From Trichloromonas sp034006665 (lineage in GTDB: Bacteria > Desulfobacterota > Desulfuromonadia > Desulfuromonadales > Trichloromonadaceae), in the NCBI RefSeq assembly GCF_034006665.1, contig NZ_JAVESI010000012.1, forward strand, positions 17,878 through 81,877: DNA of 64,000 nt, read 5' to 3'. Of this stretch, positions 25,703 to 33,871 are shown in pieces. Within the stretch, counting starts at the first letter, position 1. Every line of letters starts with the position of its first letter. The notes beneath the pieces were generated by a model. That model was not told the DNA's origin and did not search any database. It saw only the letters and a program-made list of their open reading frames with translations. Made by a program: the position numbers and the translations under genes.

Positions 25703-25717
25703 ATTTTTATATATAAA
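25703..25717 (+). promoter_or_regulatory. TATATATA-type promoter inside terL gap
   Basis: The run atttttatatataaaag ends about 15 nt before the endonuclease ATG at 25733. It is in the same position as in the other two intein gaps. Confidence 0.5.
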
Positions 25718-25732
25718 AGAAAAAATAAAAAT

Positions 25733-26791
25733 ATGAAAATTAAAATATTAAGTAAATTAAAAGAAAAAAATATTGTTATTAAAGAAAATATAATAATTAA
25801 TGATAATGATGAATCTGTTACATCTAGAATTGATGGAACTCAAAGAAAAAGGATATATGGTAAATATTTAAAAAGTATTGGTTTAACAAGCGAAGAATAT
25901 AAAATATTATTTCCTGATGCACCATTGATGGCAAAATCTGATTATAAAAATACTACTAAAAATTCAGGTCAACATATGAAACAAGAAAAATATAAACGAC
26001 TTTTTTCAGAAAAAATTAAAGGATGTAAAAATCCAAATCATAAATCAAAAACTACAGAAAAAGAAAGAAAAGAACGAAGTCCTTTTAGTAAAGATTTTTA
26101 TAAAAATAAATATAAAAATATAACAGATAAAGATATTGATTATATTAGAAAAAATTTTATAAAAGACTTTATTAAAGATAGAGTCACAACAACTCAAATC
26201 GAATATTATTTAAATAAAGGTTATGATGAAAAAACATCAAAAAAAATGTTGTCTGAAAGACAAAAAACATTTAGTTTAGATTTATGTATTAAAAAATATG
26301 GCAACGATAAAGGAAAAGAAATTTGGAATAATAGGCAAATAAAATGGCAAAAATCGTTATTACAAAATGGTAATTTAAAATGTGGATATTCCAAAATATC
26401 ACAAAAATTATTTTATGATATTTTAAATAAATATAATATTAATGATAAATCTTATATTTATTTTGCTACAAAAAATCAAGAATATTATTTATCTGGTGGA
26501 AAAGAATTATTTTATCAATATGATTTTGTTGATTTAAAAAATAAAAAGATAATAGAATATAATGGAGATCAATATCACGCTAATCCAAAAATATATGAAT
26601 CAAATGATAATCCACACCCGTTTAGAAAAAACATAACAGCTCAAGAAATTTGGGATAAAGATAATAATAAAATACAATTAGCTCACGATAATGGATTTGA
26701 AGTATTAATAGTATGGGATTCAGAATATAAAGAAAATAAAGAAATAATATTAAAAAAATGTTTAAATTTTTTAAATATTAATAAAAAATAA
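25733..26791 (+). CDS. Vsr-like homing endonuclease in the split terL gene
   Basis: A 352-aa free-standing endonuclease. Early segment EYKILFPDAPLMAKSDYKN is MuM/ROS-like. Helical motifs TQIEYYLNKGYDEKTSKK and FSLDLCIKKYGNDKGKEIW parallel those of the gp41-gap enzyme. The nuclease core has FVDLKNKKIIEYNGDQYHAN and then VLIVWDSEYKEN. In the motif the usual W is replaced (GDQYH instead of GDYWH). It starts from its own TATATATA promoter and ends 7 nt before the TerL C-part ATG. The likely cut site is the intein-free P-loop codons of terL; inferred from position. Confidence 0.85.
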   Translation: MKIKILSKLKEKNIVIKENIIINDNDESVTSRIDGTQRKRIYGKYLKSIGLTSEEYKILFPDAPLMAKSDYKNTTKNSGQHMKQEKYKRLFSEKIKGCKNPNHKSKTTEKERKERSPFSKDFYKNKYKNITDKDIDYIRKNFIKDFIKDRVTTTQIEYYLNKGYDEKTSKKMLSERQKTFSLDLCIKKYGNDKGKEIWNNRQIKWQKSLLQNGNLKCGYSKISQKLFYDILNKYNINDKSYIYFATKNQEYYLSGGKELFYQYDFVDLKNKKIIEYNGDQYHANPKIYESNDNPHPFRKNITAQEIWDKDNNKIQLAHDNGFEVLIVWDSEYKENKEIILKKCLNFLNINKK

Positions 26792-26798
26792 ATGGTTT

Positions 26799-27248
26799 AT
26801 GTTTAAACTTATATTAAGATTTATTATTTATAAAATAATAGAATTTATTGAAAAAATAGAATACCGAAACTATAAATTTGATAATGATAATCCATTTAAT
26901 AAAATAATCAATATTATAAATAATAATGATTTATTAATTAAAACTGATTATGGATTTGTACCATTTAGTGAAATAAATTTAACATCGCCTTTGCCACTTT
27001 ATAGATTAGAATTAGAAAACGGTGATTGGTTAGAATGTGCTGATTATCATATAGTTTTTATAAAAGGACATCATCAAAAATTCGTTAAAGATTTAACTAT
27101 TGATGATTATGTTTTATGTAAAGGTGATTATATAAATGGTGTGAAGGTAAAACGAATAACAAATTTAAAATCTAAAGTTAGTATGGTTGATATTACTGTG
27201 GATACCAATGAACGAAGTTATTATTCCAATAATATATTGTCACACAAC
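26799..27248 (+). other. Split intein C fragment, TerL (150 aa)
   Basis: Includes block B, blocks F/G and the terminal SHN with +1 Thr. The first 30 residues are a hydrophobic/amphipathic helix that could pair with the hydrophobic tail of the N fragment. The remainder aligns by eye with the gp41 C fragment over about 90 residues. Confidence 0.83.
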
Positions 27249-29048
27249 ACGATAAGTGCTGCCATTTTAATTCTCCATTTTTGTCTATTTAATAAAGATA
27301 AAGGGGTTATGATTGTTGCTAATAAAGGAGCAACAGTTGTTGAAATCATAGAAAAAATCAAGAGTATATACAAATTATTACCTTTCTTTTTAAAGGTTGG
27401 AATTGTTAACTGGAACCAATCTAGTATAACATTTGATAATGGGTGTAGAATAAAAACAGATAAAAGAACAAAAGAACCAGCAATCGGTTTTACGATTGAT
27501 CTACTTTATTTAGATGAATTTGCACATATACCTAATAATATTGTAGAACCATATTATACATCAGTTGTTCCAGTAGTATCATCTGTAAATAATTCAAAAA
27601 TAATAATAACATCAACCCCAAAAGGTTTAAACTTGTTTCATAAATTATTAACAGAATCAGAATTACCAGAAGATGATCCAAACTGGAATGGATATAGATC
27701 ATTAAGAATATATTGGTGGCAAATGAAATCTAGAAGAAATACAAAAATATTTTTTAATGATAAAAAATTAAGAAAATTTAAAATTAGAAAAGATGATATT
27801 AAAAAATTTTTAATAAATAAAGGTTATGATATATATTCAGAAAAAGAAAATGGTATGGATGGGATATTTATTGAACATGATAAAAAGAATGAAGAAACAA
27901 ATATAGAATTTATAAGAATGTTGAGAATGAATGATTTACCATTAGCTGAATTAGGAATCATTACCAACTGGCAAGAACAACAAACAAAATTAATTGGTGG
28001 TGAAGATGCATTTAAACAAGAATTTGATCTACACTTTATTACAGGTAATAAGATGTTATTTGATAATATTACAATTGAAAAAATAATAGAAGATAGATTA
28101 AAATTTGAATATGTTGATATAGATAAGTTTAACAAAAGATTAAAAATACCATATAATGGATTACAATTTGTAAAGGATAAAAATTTATTTAATTTAGATG
28201 AATGTAAAAATTATCATATTGGTATATCCATAGATTTAGGAGAAGGCTTAGGAAATGATTATAGTATAATAAATATATTTAGATTATTGCCAAAAACTAA
28301 AGAAGAAATAGATATACATAAGAAAAAATTTACAGATAAATATGACTATTTTAAATTAGAACAAATTGGAATATTTAAATCTAATATTTATTCAGTAAAA
28401 GAAATATCTGATATCTTATATATGATAGTATTTGAATTATTTGATGAAAACAAAGTTAAAATTGCATTAGAAAGAAATACATATGGTGATGAACTTTTAG
28501 CACACATACCACACGTGTTTAATGATAATAATAATTATTCAAATCATGTTTTCTTAAGATATAAACATAGAATTGAAGATAAAAATACTAAATTAGGTAT
28601 CAAAATAACACAAAATAAAAAAATATTAATAAAAGATTATCAGATAAATACCAAAAAAGGAAATATTATCATACATGATCAATATACAATAAATGAAATA
28701 AGTACATTTACTAGACATGATTTAGCATCAGGTGATATAACATTCAGAAGTGAATCTGGTCATGATGATGCTATTATGTCAACAATAGTTATGTCAACAA
28801 TATTTTCAATGATTAGTTATAGGGATATGATAGATGAGTATATGGAAAATAATTCATTGAATATTACAGAAGATATAAACACATTTATAGACGAATATGC
28901 AGACGATTCTCCTGATCTCATAACAATAGTAGGTGGGTATAAAAAAGTCTATAATAACCCACATAAAACACCAAATAATGGAAATTTTAATAAAAGATTC
29001 ACTCCGGTTAATCCATTATCTAAATTTCCTAGTAAAAATAGATTTTAA
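26799..29048 (+). CDS. 17: Large terminase TerL, split-intein C fragment and motor/nuclease core
   Basis: A 749-aa product. Residues 1-150 are the intein C fragment, with a hydrophobic N-terminal helix (MFKLILRFIIYKIIEFIEKI), block B LECADYHIV and the end SNNILSHN. Thr151 completes the P-loop (GK plus T). The ATPase core follows: LLYLDEFAH (Walker B with catalytic Glu) and IIITSTPKG (motif C). The RNase H-like nuclease has Asp in ISIDLGEGLGNDYSI, Glu in IALERNTYGDEL and the Asp pair in GHDDAIMST. Spliced TerL would be 121 + 599 = 720 residues, somewhat longer than T4 gp17 (610). A homing endonuclease gene begins 1 nt after the stop. Confidence 0.9.
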   Translation: MFKLILRFIIYKIIEFIEKIEYRNYKFDNDNPFNKIINIINNNDLLIKTDYGFVPFSEINLTSPLPLYRLELENGDWLECADYHIVFIKGHHQKFVKDLTIDDYVLCKGDYINGVKVKRITNLKSKVSMVDITVDTNERSYYSNNILSHNTISAAILILHFCLFNKDKGVMIVANKGATVVEIIEKIKSIYKLLPFFLKVGIVNWNQSSITFDNGCRIKTDKRTKEPAIGFTIDLLYLDEFAHIPNNIVEPYYTSVVPVVSSVNNSKIIITSTPKGLNLFHKLLTESELPEDDPNWNGYRSLRIYWWQMKSRRNTKIFFNDKKLRKFKIRKDDIKKFLINKGYDIYSEKENGMDGIFIEHDKKNEETNIEFIRMLRMNDLPLAELGIITNWQEQQTKLIGGEDAFKQEFDLHFITGNKMLFDNITIEKIIEDRLKFEYVDIDKFNKRLKIPYNGLQFVKDKNLFNLDECKNYHIGISIDLGEGLGNDYSIINIFRLLPKTKEEIDIHKKKFTDKYDYFKLEQIGIFKSNIYSVKEISDILYMIVFELFDENKVKIALERNTYGDELLAHIPHVFNDNNNYSNHVFLRYKHRIEDKNTKLGIKITQNKKILIKDYQINTKKGNIIIHDQYTINEISTFTRHDLASGDITFRSESGHDDAIMSTIVMSTIFSMISYRDMIDEYMENNSLNITEDINTFIDEYADDSPDLITIVGGYKKVYNNPHKTPNNGNFNKRFTPVNPLSKFPSKNRF

Positions 29049-29049
29049 T

Positions 29050-29766
29050 ATGAAATATAGTAATAAAAAATCAAATACATTAGAATTTATAAAGAGGTCT
29101 AATAATGTACATAATGATAAATATGATTATTCAATTGTGGATTATAAAAACAATTCAACTAAAGTTAAAATTATATGCAAACAACATGGTGTTTTTGAAC
29201 AATTACCTGTTGCACATATTAATTTTAAACAAGGATGTCCTAAATGTAAAGGTGGTGTATCTATAACAAAAGAAGATTTTATTAAAAATTCAACAAAAAT
29301 ACATTATGACAATTATGATTATACTCTAGTAGAATATAAAAATATGAAAACTAAGGTTAAAATTATATGTAAAAAACATGGTGTTTTCGAACAGATACCA
29401 GATAATCATATTCGTAAAAAATATGGTTGTCCAAAATGTAAAAAATCTAAAAATGAAATATTAATCGAAAAAATATTTATTGATAATAATATTAAATTTG
29501 AAACACAAAAAACATTTGATGGGTGTAAATATAAACAAAAACTAAAATTTGATTTTTATTTAACAGATTTTAATACTTGTATTGAGTATGATGGGGAACA
29601 ACATTTTAAAAAATATAGATTCGAAAAGGATGATAGTAATTTAAATATTAGAAAATTAAGAGATCAAATAAAAACAGATTATTGTAAAAATAATAATATT
29701 CAGTTAATTAGAATAAAATACAATGAAAATATTGAAAAAAAATTAAACTTTTTAATTAATATATAA
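29050..29766 (+). CDS. Vsr-like endonuclease with tandem zinc-finger repeats (free-standing homing type)
   Basis: A 238-aa protein starting at ATG 29050, 1 nt after the terL stop. An in-frame ATG at 28933 also exists, but it lies inside terL. Two tandem repeats of about 65 aa each contain VDYKNNSTKVKIICKQHGVF and then GCPKC (repeat 1), and EYKNMKTKVKIICKKHGVFE and then GCPKC (repeat 2). They are followed by a nuclease core with LKFDFYLTDFNTCIEYDGEQ and then HF. This layout is common in phage homing endonucleases next to essential genes. Its target is unknown; a site near the terL 3' end is likely by analogy. A decayed relative lies at 50000-50527. Confidence 0.78.
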   Translation: MKYSNKKSNTLEFIKRSNNVHNDKYDYSIVDYKNNSTKVKIICKQHGVFEQLPVAHINFKQGCPKCKGGVSITKEDFIKNSTKIHYDNYDYTLVEYKNMKTKVKIICKKHGVFEQIPDNHIRKKYGCPKCKKSKNEILIEKIFIDNNIKFETQKTFDGCKYKQKLKFDFYLTDFNTCIEYDGEQHFKKYRFEKDDSNLNIRKLRDQIKTDYCKNNNIQLIRIKYNENIEKKLNFLINI

Positions 29767-29783
29767 TAAATATTTGTACAAAT

Positions 29784-29855
29784 GCAAGAATAGTGTAGTG
29801 GTAGCATGATTTACTTCCAGTAAATAGGGTTCGGTTCGATTCCGGTGTCTTTGCT
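29784..29855 (+). tRNA. tRNA-Gly (anticodon TCC), imperfect
   Basis: A 72-nt cloverleaf with D-arm GTGT-AGTGGTA-GCAT, anticodon arm ATTTA-CTTCCAG-TAAAT giving anticodon TCC (glycine, GGA codons), and the T-loop TTCGATT. No CCA is encoded. The acceptor stem is poor: GCAAGAA against TCTTTGC has an A-C mismatch and a G-U, and there is an extra G between the T-stem and acceptor. A normal version would read GCAAAGA. It is either functional with an unusual stem or decaying. A strong terminator follows directly. Confidence 0.8.
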
Positions 29856-29856
29856 C

Positions 29857-29890
29857 AAAAAGGAATAAATTATTTAATTTATTCCTTTTT
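29857..29890 (+). terminator. Intrinsic terminator after the tRNA
   Basis: A 15-bp perfect stem, aaaaaggaataaatt with aatttattccttttt, separated by a 4-nt loop; begins 2 nt after the tRNA 3' end. Confidence 0.85.
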
Positions 29891-29944
29891 ATATTTAAAA
29901 CAAAAATATTTTTTTAATATAAAATATAAAAACATAAAAATAAT

Positions 29945-30736
29945 ATGGCAAAAACATTAGAAATCCCATTTAAAATAACCAGCGAAAATCTATTAAAAAT
30001 TATAAACATACTTAAAGATTTAAGTGTTATACATGATAAATCATTATTTAAATTTGATAAGAATAATCTTTTAATATATTCTATGGTTGGTGAAGGTAAT
30101 GGTATAAATGCTTTTAAAAGTTATACATTTAGTATAAAAGATATAATTGATATTAATGTTGATGAATTGGATGTAAGTGTAGATTTTATAGCAAAAGATA
30201 TTAAAAGTATTTATAGAAATCTACAAATAATGGTTGATATGAATAAAGATATAACTGGTAAATTATACTATGATCAAATTGGTGATAAATATTTTTCAGA
30301 TAGACTATTTTTTAAAGTTGATAGTAAATTAAAATTAAATTTTTATGGCAGTGATCCAATGTCATTTAATACAAATATCACTATTAATCATATTAATAAA
30401 CTAACAAATATAGATAATTCAGAATTTAGTTTTGAACTAAAAATAGATGACTTTAATAATATTAAAAAATTATCACTTACAAATAAGGAATCTGATGTTT
30501 TTTATTTGAATACATTTGAAAAGGATGGTAAGTATTTAATATCAATAGGAGAAAGCAGTTGGGATTTAATATTGGGTGATATAGATAAGGATATTATAAA
30601 AACTTTATCATTTCCAAAGAAATATTTAAAAATAATAAATGTGGATGATATATCTAAAATATATGTATTTGATAGGTTTTTAATGATTAAATCAGATAAT
30701 TCTAATTTATTAATTAGTACAGAAATAACAGTATAA
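29945..30736 (+). CDS. 45: Sliding clamp (gp45-like)
   Basis: A 263-aa protein. Alternating beta strands and helices fit the PCNA/gp45 clamp fold, and the C-terminal part (LSFPKKYLKIINVDDISKIY, VFDRFLMIKSDNSNLLISTE) looks like the last clamp domain. T4 gp45 is 228 aa. It would form a trimeric ring tethering the polymerase and, in T4, also activate late transcription. The clamp loader gp44 homologue is present at 52207. Assignment is by overall pattern, so moderate confidence. A short gene overlaps its stop (TAATG). Confidence 0.6.
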   Translation: MAKTLEIPFKITSENLLKIINILKDLSVIHDKSLFKFDKNNLLIYSMVGEGNGINAFKSYTFSIKDIIDINVDELDVSVDFIAKDIKSIYRNLQIMVDMNKDITGKLYYDQIGDKYFSDRLFFKVDSKLKLNFYGSDPMSFNTNITINHINKLTNIDNSEFSFELKIDDFNNIKKLSLTNKESDVFYLNTFEKDGKYLISIGESSWDLILGDIDKDIIKTLSFPKKYLKIINVDDISKIYVFDRFLMIKSDNSNLLISTEITV

Positions 30737-30966
30737 TGGAAATAACGAGAATAATTAAAGAAGCAATAAACTTCTATAAAAATGATCCAGTAAAAAATTG
30801 CACATTATATAAATCGGTTGGTTGTTCTCATATAGATTCATTTTTATGTGATTTTCCAGAATGTATTATGTATAAAGAACATTGGAGTAGTATAGAAAGA
30901 TATTTTAAAATTAAGAATATAATTAAAAAGGGGTTAAAAAATAATTCCCCTTTTAATATTATTTAA
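30736..30966 (+). CDS. Small Cys-rich protein, 76 aa
   Basis: Unrecognised. Starts within the stop of the clamp gene (TAATG overlap), so it is translationally coupled. The sequence CTLYKSVGCSHIDSFLCDFP followed by ECIMYKEH has four Cys and two His that could bind a metal. Coupling to the clamp hints at a replication or transcription role, but this is inference. Confidence 0.6.
   Translation: MEITRIIKEAINFYKNDPVKNCTLYKSVGCSHIDSFLCDFPECIMYKEHWSSIERYFKIKNIIKKGLKNNSPFNII
30926..30954 (+). terminator. Terminator at the end of the clamp operon
   Basis: Stem aaaagggg with ccccttttt-like arm and an 13-nt A-rich loop, overlapping the last codons of the 76-aa gene. It is followed by a 17-nt sequence repeated in tandem. 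Confidence 0.65.
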
Positions 30967-30984
30967 CTTTTAATATTATTTAAC
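30951..30984. repeat. Perfect tandem duplication, 2 x 17 nt
   Basis: The unit ttttaatattatttaac occurs twice back-to-back across the junction of two convergent genes, covering the stop codons of both. Confidence 0.9.
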
Positions 30985-31599
30985 GAATTTTACTTCATTT
31001 CCGAATTCCCATGTTTTTATATAAACATATCTATTTTTTTCATCAATTTGATCAGATAAGTCATTTTTTTCAAATTCTTCACCCCAATCATCAGAACATT
31101 CATTATCTATAAATTTTCTAACATGTTCAATTTCATCATCTGTTAATTCTTCATCAGATATAACATCAATAATAAATAGACTTTCATCGATATTAAAATC
31201 AGTCATTTTAATTTTAATATCCTTATTAATATTTAATTTTTTAGATTCATTATAGTTATTAAAATCAGATGATACAATTTCAAATATTTTGGTTATTAAT
31301 TTTTCATCAATATCATTAAGTGTGTATTCATTATTTAATTCATTTATAATATCATTCCAAAACTCATCTACAATATCATTAAATATTTCACTTTTCGACA
31401 TAGATATATAATCATCATACTCTTCTTCATTATCGCTATTAACATCTAATCTATATTCATATTCATCAATAATAAAATTTAAATCTATATCATATTCTTT
31501 TTCTAATTTTTTAATATCTTTTATTGATTCTATGTCAAATTTTGTATCATCTACCTGATATAATACTTTGACTGGTGATGTAAATTTGTAATTATACAT
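30976..31599 (-). CDS. Hypothetical acidic protein, 207 aa
   Basis: Unrecognised and very acidic (DVNSDNEEEYDDYISMSKSE; SDEELTDDEIEHVRKFID). It may be an alpha/beta protein with a C-terminal strand WEFGNEVKFVK. It begins 21 nt after the preceding minus-strand gene (31621) and ends against the clamp operon terminator. No function proposed. Confidence 0.55.
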   Translation of the reverse strand: MYNYKFTSPVKVLYQVDDTKFDIESIKDIKKLEKEYDIDLNFIIDEYEYRLDVNSDNEEEYDDYISMSKSEIFNDIVDEFWNDIINELNNEYTLNDIDEKLITKIFEIVSSDFNNYNESKKLNINKDIKIKMTDFNIDESLFIIDVISDEELTDDEIEHVRKFIDNECSDDWGEEFEKNDLSDQIDEKNRYVYIKTWEFGNEVKFVK

Positions 31600-31620
31600 A
31601 ATACATTATTATTTTTCTGT

Positions 31621-32007
31621 TTATATATGTAGTTTCTTTAAAAGTTTAGAAATTATATTATTTAATTTATAATTTCTTTTAATATCAATTGGTGTTAAAC
31701 AATCAATTATCCAATTTTTTAAATTATGATAATCATCATTGTCTAATACTATTTCATATCTTAAAGATTCATGATTAAATATTATTGTACTATTTTCTAT
31801 TAATATATTAGAAACATTATTTAAATCATCCCCATAATTATAATATTCAGATTTAAATATTTGTAGTACTCTATCTCTTCCTTGATAACTCACAAATACA
31901 ATTAATCCATTTATTGTTATTGCTATATAATTTGTAATATATAAATTATAAATATTATTTAATGAATCTTTATATGTATATATTTCATTATTCATAATTA
32001 TATTCAA
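31621..32007 (-). CDS. Hypothetical protein, 128 aa
   Basis: Unrecognised; probably a beta-rich protein (IYNLYITNYIAITINGLIVF; VSYQGRDRVLQIF). Its start lies 20 nt inside the 3' end of the Hef-like endonuclease gene, which suggests that the endonuclease entered between uvsW and this gene and extended into its 5' end. A later Met at residue 4 (MNIIMNNEIY) would shorten but not remove the overlap. Confidence 0.55.
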   Translation of the reverse strand: MNIIMNNEIYTYKDSLNNIYNLYITNYIAITINGLIVFVSYQGRDRVLQIFKSEYYNYGDDLNNVSNILIENSTIIFNHESLRYEIVLDNDDYHNLKNWIIDCLTPIDIKRNYKLNNIISKLLKKLHI

Positions 32008-33871
32008 ATTTTAAGTTTCCTGAATTATATATTCTATATATTTTTCTTTCTAACATTATATCATGTTCTGATTTGGTTGGATCAAATCCTTCTTTAATTA
32101 AAATGTCTTTTCTAAATCCAAATCTATATTTTTTAATACCATTAACTACATAATAGTAGTTAGGTTTTGTTATATGTCGTAATTTAAATTTAAGTTTTTT
32201 ATATAAATCACCATTACTATAATTTCTATCTGCATATGATATAATTTTCTTAGGATTATAATTTTTAATAAAATAATTAAATAGTTTAGATCCACCTCCA
32301 ATGACAATGGTGTTGAGTTTATTACAAAATCTTAACATCTCATATTCATCATTTTTAGATATATTATTCATAGATTTCCTCAATTTACCAAATGTCATTA
32401 AACTAACTAGTTCATCATTATAAAATAAACCTATTTTATGTTTTGAACCAACAAAACCTTGAATATGGTTTTCATCTAAAAACTTTTTAATCAATTCGTT
32501 ATTATTTACTTCTTTAATTTTACATTTTCTTGCAAATATTTTATTAGATATTCTATTTAATTTATTCAATATCATTGATTTGATTATTTCTTGTTTATAA
32601 ACCCAATCGTCTTCATAAATATGTATTAACTGAATTCCATTTCTTGTACATAAATCGGTTTTCATTTTATGATAATTATTATCACAATATAACTCGTTAT
32701 GCCAATATACACCATTAAATTCAAATGCTAATTTTAAGTCAGGTAAATAAATATCTAATTCATACGGGTTTATTATTTTTCTATCATTTTCTATAATATC
32801 ACCATTATAATTTTCTTTAATAAAATTTAACAATTTAATTTCTAATCCTGATGTATGTAACCCAATAGGGTTACAAATTATACACGGTATGGTATTTGAA
32901 TGTAATCTTTGGTTAAGAAGAACGTAATTAATTATATATTCATTGTTACACAATGGACATTTAACTAAATATTTTTTATCATAATAATTTAATAAATCTA
33001 TATTATATTTTTCTTTATATAATTTTTTATTTTTAATAAATAAAGTTGATAATATATTATTTTTAATTTTATTAGATATATGTAAATTACATGATGGTAC
33101 ATGTGATCCATATTTTTCTAAATTTGTATTAATTGTATTATTTCTAATAATATTGTTTTGTTGTGGATGTTTAAATCCATATTTTTTTAAATTAGTTTTT
33201 ATTATTTTTTCTTTTATAAATTCATTCTGAAAAACATTTTCAACTCCATATTTTTCTAAATTTGTATTAATTAATTTTTGTTTTATTTCTTCCGAATACA
33301 TAGGATGTTCAACACCATACTTATCAGTTAATGTTTTCTTAATTTTATCTTTAATATTGTCATTTAAAAGAGGTGTTATATTTCCATATTTTTGTAAATT
33401 AGTATTATCTTTCTTTTTTTTAATATCAGGTGATGACAATCCATAATCATATCCATATTTTTCTAAATTAGTACTAATTAACTTTTGTTTTATTTCTTCC
33501 GAATGCATTGGATGATCAACACCATACTTATCAATTAATGTTTTTTTAGATTTTTCTTTTATTTCTTCTAATTGAAAAACATTATCAACACCATATTTAT
33601 TTTGTAATCTCTTTTTACATTTATTGTTTGCGCATTTCTTACTACAACAATAATCTTCTTTTAAACCATTAGTATTCTTGTAATAATTATGATATTGGGT
33701 TTTTTTGGTTTTTCCACATATATCACATTTAACATCTATTTTATAATGACTACTATGTGGTAAATCTGTTATTTTAACAATAGAATTATCAGTTGAAACA
33801 TCATATCCAATTGATTTATAATAATTCTTTAATTTTCTATTGTTTACAGTTATATATTCATCTATTATCAT
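31988..33871 (-). CDS. Hef-like homing endonuclease with repeat array and acetyltransferase-like C domain
   Basis: A 627-aa protein. After an N-terminal zinc finger (CDICGKTKKTQYH, CCSKKCANNKC) come at least six repeats of about 25-35 aa with K-Y-G-V-D-H-P-M and E-E-I-K-Q-K-L patterns, usually DNA-binding in homing proteins. A second Cys pair (CPLCNNEY, CIICNP) precedes a Vsr-like nuclease core with LKLAFEFNGVYWHN and IQLIHIYEDDW. The C-terminal 200 residues (IKKFLDENHIQGFVGSKHKI, GLFYNDELVSLMTFGKLRKS) look GNAT-like, as in T4 Hef-type free-standing endonucleases. It overlaps the uvsW stop by 4 nt (ATGA), a common site for such genes. Confidence 0.78.
   Translation of the reverse strand: MIIDEYITVNNRKLKNYYKSIGYDVSTDNSIVKITDLPHSSHYKIDVKCDICGKTKKTQYHNYYKNTNGLKEDYCCSKKCANNKCKKRLQNKYGVDNVFQLEEIKEKSKKTLIDKYGVDHPMHSEEIKQKLISTNLEKYGYDYGLSSPDIKKKKDNTNLQKYGNITPLLNDNIKDKIKKTLTDKYGVEHPMYSEEIKQKLINTNLEKYGVENVFQNEFIKEKIIKTNLKKYGFKHPQQNNIIRNNTINTNLEKYGSHVPSCNLHISNKIKNNILSTLFIKNKKLYKEKYNIDLLNYYDKKYLVKCPLCNNEYIINYVLLNQRLHSNTIPCIICNPIGLHTSGLEIKLLNFIKENYNGDIIENDRKIINPYELDIYLPDLKLAFEFNGVYWHNELYCDNNYHKMKTDLCTRNGIQLIHIYEDDWVYKQEIIKSMILNKLNRISNKIFARKCKIKEVNNNELIKKFLDENHIQGFVGSKHKIGLFYNDELVSLMTFGKLRKSMNNISKNDEYEMLRFCNKLNTIVIGGGSKLFNYFIKNYNPKKIISYADRNYSNGDLYKKLKFKLRHITKPNYYYVVNGIKKYRFGFRKDILIKEGFDPTKSEHDIMLERKIYRIYNSGNLKFEYNYE
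33240..33560 (-). repeat. Internal coding repeats in the Hef-like endonuclease
   Basis: Two near-identical stretches of about 80 nt, around 33285-33360 and 33470-33550, both contain ttttgttttatttcttccgaa and caacaccatacttatca. They encode K-Y-G-V-D/E-H-P-M units. Confidence 0.75.

Noticed and set aside
28933..29049. Earlier start for the endonuclease after terL
   Set aside because: The extra 39 residues are encoded inside terL and do not resemble the family; the ATG at 29050 lies right after the terL stop and matches the usual start of such proteins.
33240..33600. CRISPR-like array
   Set aside because: The repeats are coding repeats of unequal length inside the Hef-like endonuclease, with diverged units and no uniform spacers.
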